Shown: positions 42,029-50,323 of the stretch, one piece after another | How positions within the stretch are numbered: position 1 is the stretch's first letter | Layout: every line of letters starts with the position of its first letter | Assembly: GCF_032878875.1 (NCBI RefSeq) | Contig: NZ_CP118157.1 | Span: forward strand, 992,001 to 1,056,000 | From: Microbacterium sp. AB | Lineage (GTDB): Bacteria > Actinomycetota > Actinomycetes > Actinomycetales > Microbacteriaceae | Length of the DNA stretch: 64,000 bases | Direction: 5' to 3' | The notes under the pieces: model-generated | Database searches by the model: none | Told to the model about the DNA's origin: nothing | Seen by the model: only the letters and a program-made list of their open reading frames with translations | Translations under genes and position numbers: made by a program

Positions 42029-43602
42029 CCTCCCCCGAGTTCGACGTGCTCATCGTCGGCGGAGGCCTGATGGGCGCCGGTCTCGCACGAGCCGTGCGCG
42101 ACGCCGATCCCGACGCGCGCATCGCGATCGTCGAGGCCGGACCCGCGATCGGCGGGACCCGAGGGCAGCACCTGCACGAGATCGACGACCCCGAGCTGTG
42201 GCGCCGCTACAACCGCGGCCTTCGGGCGGGCACGCAGGCGCACTACGTCGGCGCGGCCGCGGCATCCGATCCCGGCTCGACCGCGGCCCACGCGGAGCCG
42301 GGCGTCTACCGCCTCGGCTCCTTCGGCGAGGACGCCGACGAGCTCCCCGGAGCCGCGATCGCGTGGAACTCCGGCGGCATGGGAGCCCACTGGACCGCCG
42401 CCACCCCGACGCCGTACGGCGCCGAGGTGTTCGCCTTCGGCGGCCGGGACGAGTGGGACGCCGATCTGGCGCGCGCCCGGGAGCTGCTGCAGGTGCATCC
42501 CGACCCCTACGGGCAGGATCCGGCCGCAGAGCCCGTGATCGCCCGCCTGCGCGAGCTGTTCGATCCGGTCAGCGCCCCCGGCCGCGGCGTGCAGGCCATG
42601 CCGATGGCCGTGCAGCCGGTGGGCGACGCCGGACCGCACGGGCCGCTGCGCCGCACGAGTCCCCGCGTGATCTTCCCGCCGATCGCCGACGGCTCCGACC
42701 CGGCGTTCACGATGCTCTCCGACTCGCTGTGCCTCGGTCTCGTCATGGACGGCTCGACGGCGACGGGCGCGCGCGTCCGGCACCTGCCGACCGGCGGGGA
42801 GCGGGAGGTCACGGCCGCGCGGGTCGCCGTGTGCGCCGACGCGATGCGCACGCCCCAGCTGCTGTTCGCCTCGGGCATCCGGCCGCCCGCCCTCGGCCGG
42901 CGTCTCAACGAGCACGTCTTCGTCTCCGGGCGCGTGCTCGTGGACGCCGCCGAGGTGCCGCTCGACCTGGCCGCGCTGCGCCCGACGCTCGCGGGCGAGT
43001 GGCACGTGGCGTCCCACTGGCTGCCGCACAGCGGAGCGCGTCAGCCCTTCCAGGGGCAGATCATGAGCGCGCTCGTGCTCGACGAGGACCTGCGCACGCC
43101 GCTCGGCTACTTCGTCCAGCTGTCCTGGTACGTCCCGACGGAGACGCGGGAGGAGAACCGGGTGGAGTTCTCGGAGACGGAGACGGACGTCGCCGGGCTG
43201 CCGCGCATGCGCGTGCGCTTCTCGTACTCCGACGCCGACCGGCGGATGATCGCCGAGGCCCGGGCGGCGCAGCGCCGGGCGGGGGAGGCGCTCGGAGACT
43301 TCGTCCCGGGGCGCGACTCGGAGGTGCTGGCACCGGGCTCGTCGCTGCACTACACGGGCACGGTGCGGATGGGCCTCGACCCGGAGACGAGCGTGTGCGA
43401 CCCGGACGGCCGCGTCTGGGGCACCGACAACGTGTACGTCGCCGGCAACGGCGTCATCCCCACGCCGATGACCGCCAACACGACGCTCACGGGGATGGTC
43501 ACGGTCGTCCGGGCGGCGCGGGCCGTGGCGAGCGCGGCGGAGGCCTCCGACGGGCTCCCCGCGCGGGGGCGCGCCGCCGGTCCGGGCGGCACGAGTCCTT
43601 GA
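42025..43602 (+). CDS. GMC flavoenzyme resembling pyranose 2-oxidase / glycoside 3-oxidase
   Basis: 525 aa. FAD fold VLIVGGGLMGAGLARAV at the N-terminus. The segment GGMGAHWTAATP matches the pyranose 2-oxidase FAD-linkage motif (G-G-M-x-x-H-W-T-x-A-T-P; in fungal enzymes this His carries covalent FAD). Near the C-terminus SLHYTGTVRMG and TANTTLTG supply the catalytic His and Asn in pyranose-oxidase order. Relatives in Arthrobacter and Microbacterium oxidise sugars or C-/O-glycosides at C2 or C3. It is joined to the other GMC gene by ATGA overlap. Its position in an operon next to a sugar importer fits a glycoside substrate. Exact regioselectivity is inferred only. Confidence 0.82.
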   Translation: MTSPEFDVLIVGGGLMGAGLARAVRDADPDARIAIVEAGPAIGGTRGQHLHEIDDPELWRRYNRGLRAGTQAHYVGAAAASDPGSTAAHAEPGVYRLGSFGEDADELPGAAIAWNSGGMGAHWTAATPTPYGAEVFAFGGRDEWDADLARARELLQVHPDPYGQDPAAEPVIARLRELFDPVSAPGRGVQAMPMAVQPVGDAGPHGPLRRTSPRVIFPPIADGSDPAFTMLSDSLCLGLVMDGSTATGARVRHLPTGGEREVTAARVAVCADAMRTPQLLFASGIRPPALGRRLNEHVFVSGRVLVDAAEVPLDLAALRPTLAGEWHVASHWLPHSGARQPFQGQIMSALVLDEDLRTPLGYFVQLSWYVPTETREENRVEFSETETDVAGLPRMRVRFSYSDADRRMIAEARAAQRRAGEALGDFVPGRDSEVLAPGSSLHYTGTVRMGLDPETSVCDPDGRVWGTDNVYVAGNGVIPTPMTANTTLTGMVTVVRAARAVASAAEASDGLPARGRAAGPGGTSP

Positions 43603-43679
43603 CACGGCGTTTCGCCGGGGTTTGACTGCGGGTACGGCCCGGAGACACCGGGCGCGGGTTCGACGAGGAGCTTCGCGAG

Positions 43680-44870
43680 ATGGCGACCGTGCTGTGCGTC
43701 CTGTACCCCGATCCGACCGACGGTCATCCGCCGACCTACGCAAGGGACTCGATCCCGGAGATCGCCCGCTATCCGGGCGGGGAGACGACGCCGAGCCCGC
43801 GCGGGATCGACTTCGTGCCCGGACAGCTGGTCGGCAGCGTCTCCGGCGGCCTCGGGCTCCGTCCGTACCTCGAGAAGGCGGGGCACCGGTTCGTCGTGAC
43901 CAGCGACAAGGAGGGCCCCGACAGCGAGTTCGAGCGGCTCCTCCCCGAGGCCGACGTGGTGATCTCGCAGCCGTTCTGGCCCGCGTACCTGGACGCCGAT
44001 CGCCTCGCGAAGGCACGACGTCTCCGGCTCGCCGTCACGGCGGGCGTCGGATCGGACCACGTCGATCTCGGAGCCGCCATCGAGCGGGGGATCACCGTCG
44101 CCGAGGTCACGTACTCGAACTCTCTCAGCGTCGCCGAGCACGCGGTGATGCAGATCCTCGCGCTGGTCCGCGACTACCTGCCGGCGCACGACATCGTCCG
44201 GGCGGGCGGATGGAACATCGCCGACGCCGTGAAGCGCAGCTACGACATCGAGGGCATGGAGGTCGGGGTCGTGGCCGCCGGGCGCATCGGACGGGCGGTG
44301 CTCGAGCGCCTGAAGCCGTTCGGGGTGCGCCTGGCCTACTTCGACAAGCACCGGCTCCCGGCCGATGTGGAGAAGGAGCTCGGCACGACCTACCACGACG
44401 ACGTCAGAGCGCTCACCGCCGCCGTCGACGTGCTGTCGATCCATGCTCCGCTGCAGCCGGAGACCTACCGCCTGTTCGACGACGAGCTGATCGGGACGAT
44501 GCGGCGTGGGTCGTACATCGTGAACACGGCCCGGGCGGCGATCGTCGACCGGGACGCCGTCGTGCGCGCACTGGAGTCGGGAAGGCTCGCGGGCTACGCC
44601 GGCGACGTGTGGTACCCGCAGCCGCCGCCGGCCGACCATCCGTGGCGGTCGATGCCGCACGAGGCGATGACGCCGCACATGTCGGGTTCGTCGCTGTCCG
44701 CCCAGGCCCGGTACGCGGCGGGGACGCGCGAGATCCTCGAGGCGTTCTTCGACGGCACGCCGATCCGCGAGGAGTACCTCATCGCCGCGGGCGGCGCTCT
44801 CGTCGGTGCCGGCGCGCACGCGTACACCGCGGCCGCCGGCCAGGCGAGCCCCGGAAGCACGGGGCGCTGA
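43680..44870 (+). CDS. fdh: NAD-dependent formate dehydrogenase (D-2-hydroxyacid dehydrogenase fold)
   Basis: 396 aa, closely resembling Pseudomonas sp. 101 FDH along its whole length. FDH-specific features: the N-terminal extension VLCVLYPDP and YPGGETTPSP, the QPFWPAY substrate loop, Asn of TYSNSLSVAEH, Arg of NTARA, and the catalytic Gln/His pair with MTPHMSG. The Asp in YFDKHRLP selects NAD over NADP. It oxidises formate to CO2, making NADH. Only one Cys is present (residue 6), where Pseudomonas FDH has several. It follows the GMC gene by 77 bp and precedes the formaldehyde dehydrogenase by 73 bp. Ribosome-binding site gaggag. Confidence 0.95.
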   Translation: MATVLCVLYPDPTDGHPPTYARDSIPEIARYPGGETTPSPRGIDFVPGQLVGSVSGGLGLRPYLEKAGHRFVVTSDKEGPDSEFERLLPEADVVISQPFWPAYLDADRLAKARRLRLAVTAGVGSDHVDLGAAIERGITVAEVTYSNSLSVAEHAVMQILALVRDYLPAHDIVRAGGWNIADAVKRSYDIEGMEVGVVAAGRIGRAVLERLKPFGVRLAYFDKHRLPADVEKELGTTYHDDVRALTAAVDVLSIHAPLQPETYRLFDDELIGTMRRGSYIVNTARAAIVDRDAVVRALESGRLAGYAGDVWYPQPPPADHPWRSMPHEAMTPHMSGSSLSAQARYAAGTREILEAFFDGTPIREEYLIAAGGALVGAGAHAYTAAAGQASPGSTGR

Positions 44871-44943
44871 GAAGGCGGGCCGCTGCCGATCGCACAGGCC
44901 ATCCGGGCGCGATCGCGACCGGATACGCGAAGGAGAGGACACC

Positions 44944-46167
44944 ATGACAACCAACCGAGCGGTCGCGTACAAGGGACCCGGAAAGGTCGAGGTCGTCGAT
45001 ACCCCGTACCCGGAGTTCGAGCTCAAGGACGGTCCGGGAGTGAATCCCGCCAACATCGGGCGCAAGGTGCCGCATGGCGCGATCCTGCGCACCGTCAGCA
45101 CGAACATCTGCGGCTCCGACCAGCACATGGTGCGTGGGCGCACGACGGCTCCCGCGGGGCTCGTGCTCGGCCACGAGATCACCGGCGAGGTGATCGAGGT
45201 CGGACCGGACGTCGAGTTCGTCCAGGTCGGGGACATCGTCTCGGTGCCGTTCAACATCGCCTGCGGCCGCTGCCGCAACTGCAAGGAGGGCAAGACCGGC
45301 ATCTGTCTGAACGTCAACCCCGACCGCCCCGGCAGCGCATACGGCTACGTCGACATGGGCGGATGGGTCGGCGGTCAGGCGGAGTACGTGCTCGTCCCGT
45401 ACGCGGACTGGAACCTGCTGAGATTCCCCGACCGCGACCAGGCGCTCGAGAAGATCCTCGACCTGACGATGCTGTCGGACATCTTCCCCACGGGCTTCCA
45501 CGGCGCCGTCACCGCGGGCGTGGGCCCGGGATCGACCGTCTACATCGCCGGAGCCGGGCCGGTGGGCCTCGCCGCCGCCGTCGGCGCCCAGCTGCTGGGA
45601 GCCGCCGTCGTCATCGTGGCCGACCTCAACGAGGACCGCCTGGCTCAGGCGCGCTCGTTCGGCGCCGAGACGGTGAACGTCGCCGAGGGCGACCCCCGCG
45701 ACCAGATCGAGCAGCTCCTGGGCGTCCCCGAGGTCGACTCCGCCGTCGACGCGGTGGGCTTCGAAGCGCGCGGGCACGGAGCCGAAGCCGCGCACGAGGC
45801 CCCGGCGACGGTGCTCAACTCGCTGTTCGACGTGACCGCGGCCGGCGGCGCGGTCGGCATCCCCGGTCTCTACGTGACGGGAGACCCGGGCGGCGTCGAC
45901 GACGCGGCCAAGGTCGGATCGCTGTCGCTGCGGCTCGGTCTCGGCTGGGCGAAGTCGCTGTCCTTCACGACCGGGCAGTGCCCCGTCATGAGGTACAACC
46001 GGCAGCTGATGCAGGCGATCCTCCACGACAGGGTCCAGATCGCGAAGGCCGTGAACGCGACGCCGATCTCCCTCGACGACGCGCCGCAGGGGTACGCGGA
46101 CTTCGACCAGGGCGCGGCGCGGAAGTTCGTGCTCGACCCGAACGGCTACATCGCGGACGCGGCATGA
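44944..46167 (+). CDS. fdhA: Glutathione-independent formaldehyde dehydrogenase (zinc, NAD)
   Basis: 407 aa medium-chain dehydrogenase of the Pseudomonas putida FdhA group. Catalytic zinc ligands CGSDQH and GHEITGEV, structural zinc lobe CGRCRNCKEGKTGIC, and the group-specific insertion SAYGYVDMGGWVGGQAEYV. The tight NAD-binding fold GAGPVGLAAAVGAQL and long insert with APATVLNSLFDVTAAGGAVGIPGLY are as in dismutating formaldehyde dehydrogenases. It converts formaldehyde to formate, which the preceding FDH oxidises further. Strong ribosome-binding site (aaggagagga). Last gene of the run. Confidence 0.93.
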   Translation: MTTNRAVAYKGPGKVEVVDTPYPEFELKDGPGVNPANIGRKVPHGAILRTVSTNICGSDQHMVRGRTTAPAGLVLGHEITGEVIEVGPDVEFVQVGDIVSVPFNIACGRCRNCKEGKTGICLNVNPDRPGSAYGYVDMGGWVGGQAEYVLVPYADWNLLRFPDRDQALEKILDLTMLSDIFPTGFHGAVTAGVGPGSTVYIAGAGPVGLAAAVGAQLLGAAVVIVADLNEDRLAQARSFGAETVNVAEGDPRDQIEQLLGVPEVDSAVDAVGFEARGHGAEAAHEAPATVLNSLFDVTAAGGAVGIPGLYVTGDPGGVDDAAKVGSLSLRLGLGWAKSLSFTTGQCPVMRYNRQLMQAILHDRVQIAKAVNATPISLDDAPQGYADFDQGAARKFVLDPNGYIADAA

Positions 46168-46188
46168 CGCGTCGCAGCGGAGGGGCGC

Positions 46189-46677
46189 CTACCCCGCGAT
46201 GCGGACGACGGGGATGCTCGAGGTGGGCAGCGGCAGCGTCAGCGGAGGCAACAGGCCGATGACGGCGGCGGCCGGCACGGGCAGGGGCAGCTCGGGGGAC
46301 GGCTCCCTGCCCGGCAGGCCGATCGCGCCGGTCGCGTCCTCTCCCGTCGGGGAGGCCGCGATCTGCGCGGAAGCGGCGAGGCCCGAGGAGTCCTCGACGC
46401 TCCGGCGTGCGATGGCGACGAGCGTGTGGAGGCCCACGGCGGCCCAGACGACGTTCGACGCCACGCTCGGCCAGGCTCCGTAGAGGACTCCCGCGATCGC
46501 GCCGAGCAGGCCCCCGAGCGTGTTCAGGACCGCGTAGATCCGCGAGGCGGGTCCGACTCGGCCCCGCCAGAGGAGGGCATACGCGCCGAAGGTGCCCAGG
46601 GTCCCGAGCCAGCCGATGACCCCGGCCGAGATGTCGTCCACGAGAGCTCGTCGTTCCTTTCGCACGTCGCCGAACAC
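46189..46677 (-). CDS. Small membrane protein with CBU_0592-like domain
   Basis: 162 aa. Three transmembrane helices in the N-terminal half (IGWLGTLGTFGAYALLW, IYAVLNTLGGLLGAIAGVLYG, ASNVVWAAVGLHTLVAIA) fit the CBU_0592-like membrane domain. The C-terminal 65 residues are Pro/Ala/Ser-rich and end with a hydrophobic run. Function unknown. Start is uncertain: GTG codons at 46677, 46665 and 46641 are all in frame, and the last gives a natural N-terminus just before helix 1. It is convergent with the formaldehyde dehydrogenase gene and divergent from a LysR regulator. Confidence 0.7.
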   Translation of the reverse strand: MFGDVRKERRALVDDISAGVIGWLGTLGTFGAYALLWRGRVGPASRIYAVLNTLGGLLGAIAGVLYGAWPSVASNVVWAAVGLHTLVAIARRSVEDSSGLAASAQIAASPTGEDATGAIGLPGREPSPELPLPVPAAAVIGLLPPLTLPLPTSSIPVVRIAG

Positions 46678-46701
46678 CGCAACCCTAGGCCGGCGACGAC
46701 A

Positions 46702-46741
46702 TGCAGAACAAGTGAACTTTTCGCAACCGAGGGTTTAGGTT
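46702..46741 (+). promoter_or_regulatory. LysR autoregulatory region, imperfect dyad and promoter
   Basis: tgcagaacaagt (46702-46713) and acttttcgca (46715-46724 with offset) form an imperfect dyad in an A+T-rich patch between two divergent genes. TAGGTT (46736-46741) lies eight bases before the GTG start of the LysR gene with a 17-bp gap to a weak -35 (TGAACT, 46713-46718). The dyad overlaps the -35, as expected for self-repression. Confidence 0.45.
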
Positions 46742-46749
46742 TGCTGAAT

Positions 46750-47670
46750 GTGAGCATCAACCCGTCCCGCCTCCCGTTCCTCCTCGCGATCGCCCGCCAC
46801 GGCGGCGTCCTCGCCGCGGCGGAGGCGCTGCACGTCACGCCGTCCGCGGTGTCGCAGCAGCTGGCCCGCCTGGAGGACGAGGTGGGCCGCCCCCTCGTCG
46901 AGCGCACGCCGCGCGGGACGACGATGACCGGCGCCGGGCGCGAGCTCGTGGAGCTCGCCGAGAACGTCGAGCGCGAGGTCAACGAGGCGGAGCAGCGCCT
47001 CGTCGCGGGCGACGCCGATCCGCGAGGACGCGTCCGGATCGGCGGGTTCCAGTCGTTCTTCTGCGCGGTTCTGGTGCCGGCCCTGCCGCGGTGGCGGAAC
47101 GAGCTCTTCCACGTCGAGGTCGATCTGCGCGAGGGGACGCGAGCCCAGCTGCTGCGGAGCCTGCGCGCGGCGGAGCTCGACGTCGTCGTCGTCGAGTACG
47201 ACGCCTCCGAGCCGGTCCCCGCGCTGGGGTCGGGCGTGCACGAGGTCCCGCTGATGGACGACCCGTGGAAGCTCGTCGTCCCGGCCGGGACGGTCGCCGC
47301 CGGCGAGGTCGTCGAGCTGGAGCGGCTGCGCGCGCCGTGGCTCGGCGTCGAGTCGTCGGCCGCGACGCTCGATGCCGTGCGTCGCGTGCGGACGTCGTTG
47401 CGGGGCTCGACCTCGGCGCACACATACGGGGAGTACGCCACGGCGCTCGCCCTCGTCGCGGCGGGGGAGGGGGTGACGCTCCTCCCGAGCCTCGCGCTGC
47501 AGGGCCCGCTCCCGGACGGCGTGGACGTCGTCGACGTCCCCGGGCTGGGGGCGCGCCGCCTCGCCGTGCGGCATCGCTCGAACCGTCGGGAGCCGGGCCC
47601 CGCCGTGCGGGCCGCCGTCGGATTCCTGCGCGACGTCTCCGCGGCGTTCCAGGCGTCCCAGGGGAGCTGA
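46750..47670 (+). CDS. LysR family transcriptional regulator
   Basis: 306 aa. The helix-turn-helix (LPFLLAIARHGGVLAAAEALHVTPSAVSQQLARLEDE) is followed by RVRIGGFQSFFCAVLVPALPRW, which opens the effector-binding domain. GTG start at 46750; an in-frame TTG three codons before is less likely. It sits 94 bp upstream of the second peptide-type importer operon on the same strand and divergent from the small membrane gene, so either could be its target. Confidence 0.9.
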   Translation: MSINPSRLPFLLAIARHGGVLAAAEALHVTPSAVSQQLARLEDEVGRPLVERTPRGTTMTGAGRELVELAENVEREVNEAEQRLVAGDADPRGRVRIGGFQSFFCAVLVPALPRWRNELFHVEVDLREGTRAQLLRSLRAAELDVVVVEYDASEPVPALGSGVHEVPLMDDPWKLVVPAGTVAAGEVVELERLRAPWLGVESSAATLDAVRRVRTSLRGSTSAHTYGEYATALALVAAGEGVTLLPSLALQGPLPDGVDVVDVPGLGARRLAVRHRSNRREPGPAVRAAVGFLRDVSAAFQASQGS

Positions 47671-47764
47671 GAGCGTCCGCACCAGGTAAAAGGCGTGTTA
47701 CGAGGCGCCGGTCCGCCCGTCGATCCCTTATCGTTCAAGTGACCTATTAGCGACCGGAGCCACT

Positions 47765-49312
47765 GTGAACCTGCCGATCGACCGCCGCCGCTTCCTCGCG
47801 GGAGCGCTCGTCGGCGCGTCCACGCTGGCGCTCGCCGCATGCGGCGCCCCGCCCCTGAGCGTGCCCGAGCAGGCGGCGAGGGGCGCAGCACGGCGCGGAG
47901 CGACCATGCGCATCGCCCGCCCCGCCGCGAGCGCCGCGGAGACGCTGGACCCGGCGAGCTCGCTGTCGGCTTACGAGTACCTCGGCGCGCTCTACAACCG
48001 GCTGGTGCGCCTGAGCCCCGCAGGCGAGACCGTGCCCGACCTCGCGACGGACTGGTCGTCCAACGCCAGCGCCACGATCTGGGACTTCCGGCTCCGCGAC
48101 GGCGTCCGGTTCCACGACGGGCGCCTGCTGACCTCCCGCGACGTCCGCTACACGTTCGATCACATCCTCGACCCCGACACCGCATCGCCCCAGGCGGGGC
48201 CTCTCTCGCTCGTCTCGGCGATCGACGCCGTCGACGCGACGCGCGTGCGGTTCCGGCTCGGCACGCCGAACGCCGAGTTCCCCTCGCTCCTGACCGCGTA
48301 CCAGTGCTACATCGTCCCCGAGGACTCCGCGCCCGAGATCGGGCGGACGGGCGTCGGAACGGGACCCTTCGTCCTCGAGAGCTTCACGCCGGCGGGAAGC
48401 GGCGTCGTGCGCGCGAACGACGACTACTTCGACGGTCGCGCGAACCTGGACCGCATCGAGTTCTTCTCGATCCAGGACGCCTCGGCACGCGTCAACGCGC
48501 TGCTCTCGCGCCAGGTCGATCTGCTGTCGCAGACCAACCTCGACAACCCGACGGCGCGCGTCGTGTCCGCCGCAGCGGGGACGACCATCGCCCGCGTCGC
48601 CGACGCGCAGTGGTACACGATCCCCATGCTCGCGACGAGCGACGAGTTCGCCGATCCGCTCATGCGCCAGGCGATGAAGCTCGCCTACGACCCCGAGGCG
48701 ATCCTCGCGACCGCGCTCCAGGGGACGGGCACCGGCGGATGGGACAACCCCGTGCCGAGCGGCGTCGTGGGGCGGCTGGAGTACGAGCGGGAGCACGACC
48801 CCGAGAAGGCCCGCGCCATCCTGCGCAGGATCGGGCGGGAGGACCCCGTCTTCACGATCCACACGTCGGCCTACGAGCCGAACCTCACCGCGATCGCGAC
48901 GGCGTACGCCGACCAGGTCGCACAGGCGGGCATCACGCTGAACATCGCGAACGCGTCGGCGGACTCCTACTACACCGAGATCTGGATGAACCGGCCGCTC
49001 ATGGTGAGCTACTGGTTCACGGGGCGCCCGATGGACCAGCTGCTCAACCAGATCTTCCGCTCCGGCTCGAGCTACAACGAGTCGGCGTGGTCGAACCCGC
49101 GGTTCGACCGGCTGCTCGACGAGGCGCGCGCCGACACGAACGAGGCGTCGCGGCGGCAGAAGTACGAGGACGCGCAGCGCCTCGTCATCGACGACGGCGC
49201 CGCGATGACCCCGGTCTTCGGCGACCGGCTCGTGGGCCTGTCGGACGAGGTCGTGGGCTACGACGAGCACGGGTTCGAGTTCGACTACCTCGGCCTCGGG
49301 CTGAAGGCGTGA
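47765..49312 (+). CDS. Peptide-type ABC transporter substrate-binding lipoprotein with Tat signal
   Basis: 515 aa family 5 solute-binding protein. The N-terminus carries a twin-arginine motif (DRRRFLAG) followed by a lipobox (LALAAC, Cys about residue 27), so it is probably exported folded by Tat and lipidated. The family signature region LATDWSSNASATIWDFRLRDGVRFHDG is clear. GTG start with ggag six bases upstream. First gene of a second complete importer operon (47.8-52.9 kb). The Tat route hints at a cofactor-like or rapidly folding ligand-bound state, but ligand identity is unknown. Confidence 0.92.
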   Translation: MNLPIDRRRFLAGALVGASTLALAACGAPPLSVPEQAARGAARRGATMRIARPAASAAETLDPASSLSAYEYLGALYNRLVRLSPAGETVPDLATDWSSNASATIWDFRLRDGVRFHDGRLLTSRDVRYTFDHILDPDTASPQAGPLSLVSAIDAVDATRVRFRLGTPNAEFPSLLTAYQCYIVPEDSAPEIGRTGVGTGPFVLESFTPAGSGVVRANDDYFDGRANLDRIEFFSIQDASARVNALLSRQVDLLSQTNLDNPTARVVSAAAGTTIARVADAQWYTIPMLATSDEFADPLMRQAMKLAYDPEAILATALQGTGTGGWDNPVPSGVVGRLEYEREHDPEKARAILRRIGREDPVFTIHTSAYEPNLTAIATAYADQVAQAGITLNIANASADSYYTEIWMNRPLMVSYWFTGRPMDQLLNQIFRSGSSYNESAWSNPRFDRLLDEARADTNEASRRQKYEDAQRLVIDDGAAMTPVFGDRLVGLSDEVVGYDEHGFEFDYLGLGLKA

Positions 49313-49324
49313 GGGGCTGAGACG

Positions 49325-50323
49325 ATGCTGCGGATGATCGGGGAGCGGCTGGCGACGATGATCGTCACGCTGGCGCTCGCCGCGTTCTTCGTGTTCTTCG
49401 CCGTGCAGGCGCTGCCGGGCGACGTCGCCGAGCAGCTCCTCGGGCAGAACGCCACTCCGGAGGCCGTGGCGACGCTGCGCGCGCAGCTCGGCCTCGACGT
49501 CAACGTCTGGGTCCGGTTCGCGCAGTGGGCGGGAGCCGCCGTCACGGGCGACTTCGGCGTCTCCCTCGTCTCCGGCGAGCCGGTGTCGGCGACGATCTGG
49601 TCGGCGTTCTCGAACTCGCTGCTCATCGCGGTGCCGGCCATCCTCGTCGGCGTCGCGCTGTCGCTCCTCCTGGGAGTCTGGGCGGGAGCCCGACGCGGGC
49701 GCGGCACGGACACCTCCATCTCGCTCGTCGCGCTCATCGCGATGAGCGTCCCCGAGTTCGTCGTCGCGACGGTCCTGGTCCTCGCGCTCGCGATCGCGGT
49801 GCCGGTCTTCCCCGCCACGGTGCTCAGGGGGACGGATGCGACCCTCGCCGATCTGCTGCCGGCGGCCGTCCTCCCCGCCGTGACGCTCGTGATCGCCATG
49901 GCCGCCTACATCATCCGCGCGATGCGCACGTCCACGATCGACGGCCTCGCCACCGAGTACGCCACGACGGCCGAGCTCAAGGGCGTGCCGCATCGCCGGG
50001 TGCTCTGGCGGCACGTCGTGCCCACGGCCGTACTGCCGGTGCTCCCGGTCATCTCCATCAACGTCGCATGGCTCCTCGGCGGCGTGGTCGTCGTCGAGTC
50101 GGTGTTCAACTACCCCGGGCTCGGCACGCTCATGCTCGAGTCCGTCTCGACGCGCGACCTGCCGGTGCTGCAGGCGATCGCGCTCCTGAGCGCCGCGGTG
50201 TACGTCACCGTGAACCTGCTCGCCGACGTGCTCGCGCTCGTCGCGGATCCGCGCCAGCGCACGCTCCAGCGGGCGCGGCGCCGGACCGCCGCCACGACCG
50301 CCACGACGGAGGAGAAGCGATGA
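49325..50323 (+). CDS. ABC transporter permease (DppB/OppB type), second peptide importer
   Basis: 332 aa, six helices, OppB-type start ERLATMIVTLALAAFFVFFAVQALPGDVAEQ and coupling loop YATTAELKGVPHRRVLWRHVVPTA. The C-terminus is an unusual Arg/Thr/Ala-rich tail (RRRTAATTATT). Starts 12 bp after the binding-protein stop; its stop overlaps the next permease (ATGA 50320-50323). Confidence 0.92.
   Translation: MLRMIGERLATMIVTLALAAFFVFFAVQALPGDVAEQLLGQNATPEAVATLRAQLGLDVNVWVRFAQWAGAAVTGDFGVSLVSGEPVSATIWSAFSNSLLIAVPAILVGVALSLLLGVWAGARRGRGTDTSISLVALIAMSVPEFVVATVLVLALAIAVPVFPATVLRGTDATLADLLPAAVLPAVTLVIAMAAYIIRAMRTSTIDGLATEYATTAELKGVPHRRVLWRHVVPTAVLPVLPVISINVAWLLGGVVVVESVFNYPGLGTLMLESVSTRDLPVLQAIALLSAAVYVTVNLLADVLALVADPRQRTLQRARRRTAATTATTEEKR

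Noticed and set aside
43599..43627. Promoter (TTGACA at 43599) before the formate dehydrogenase gene
   Set aside because: No acceptable -10 box at 16-18 bp; the next bases read ttgact. Could be chance, so not listed as a feature.
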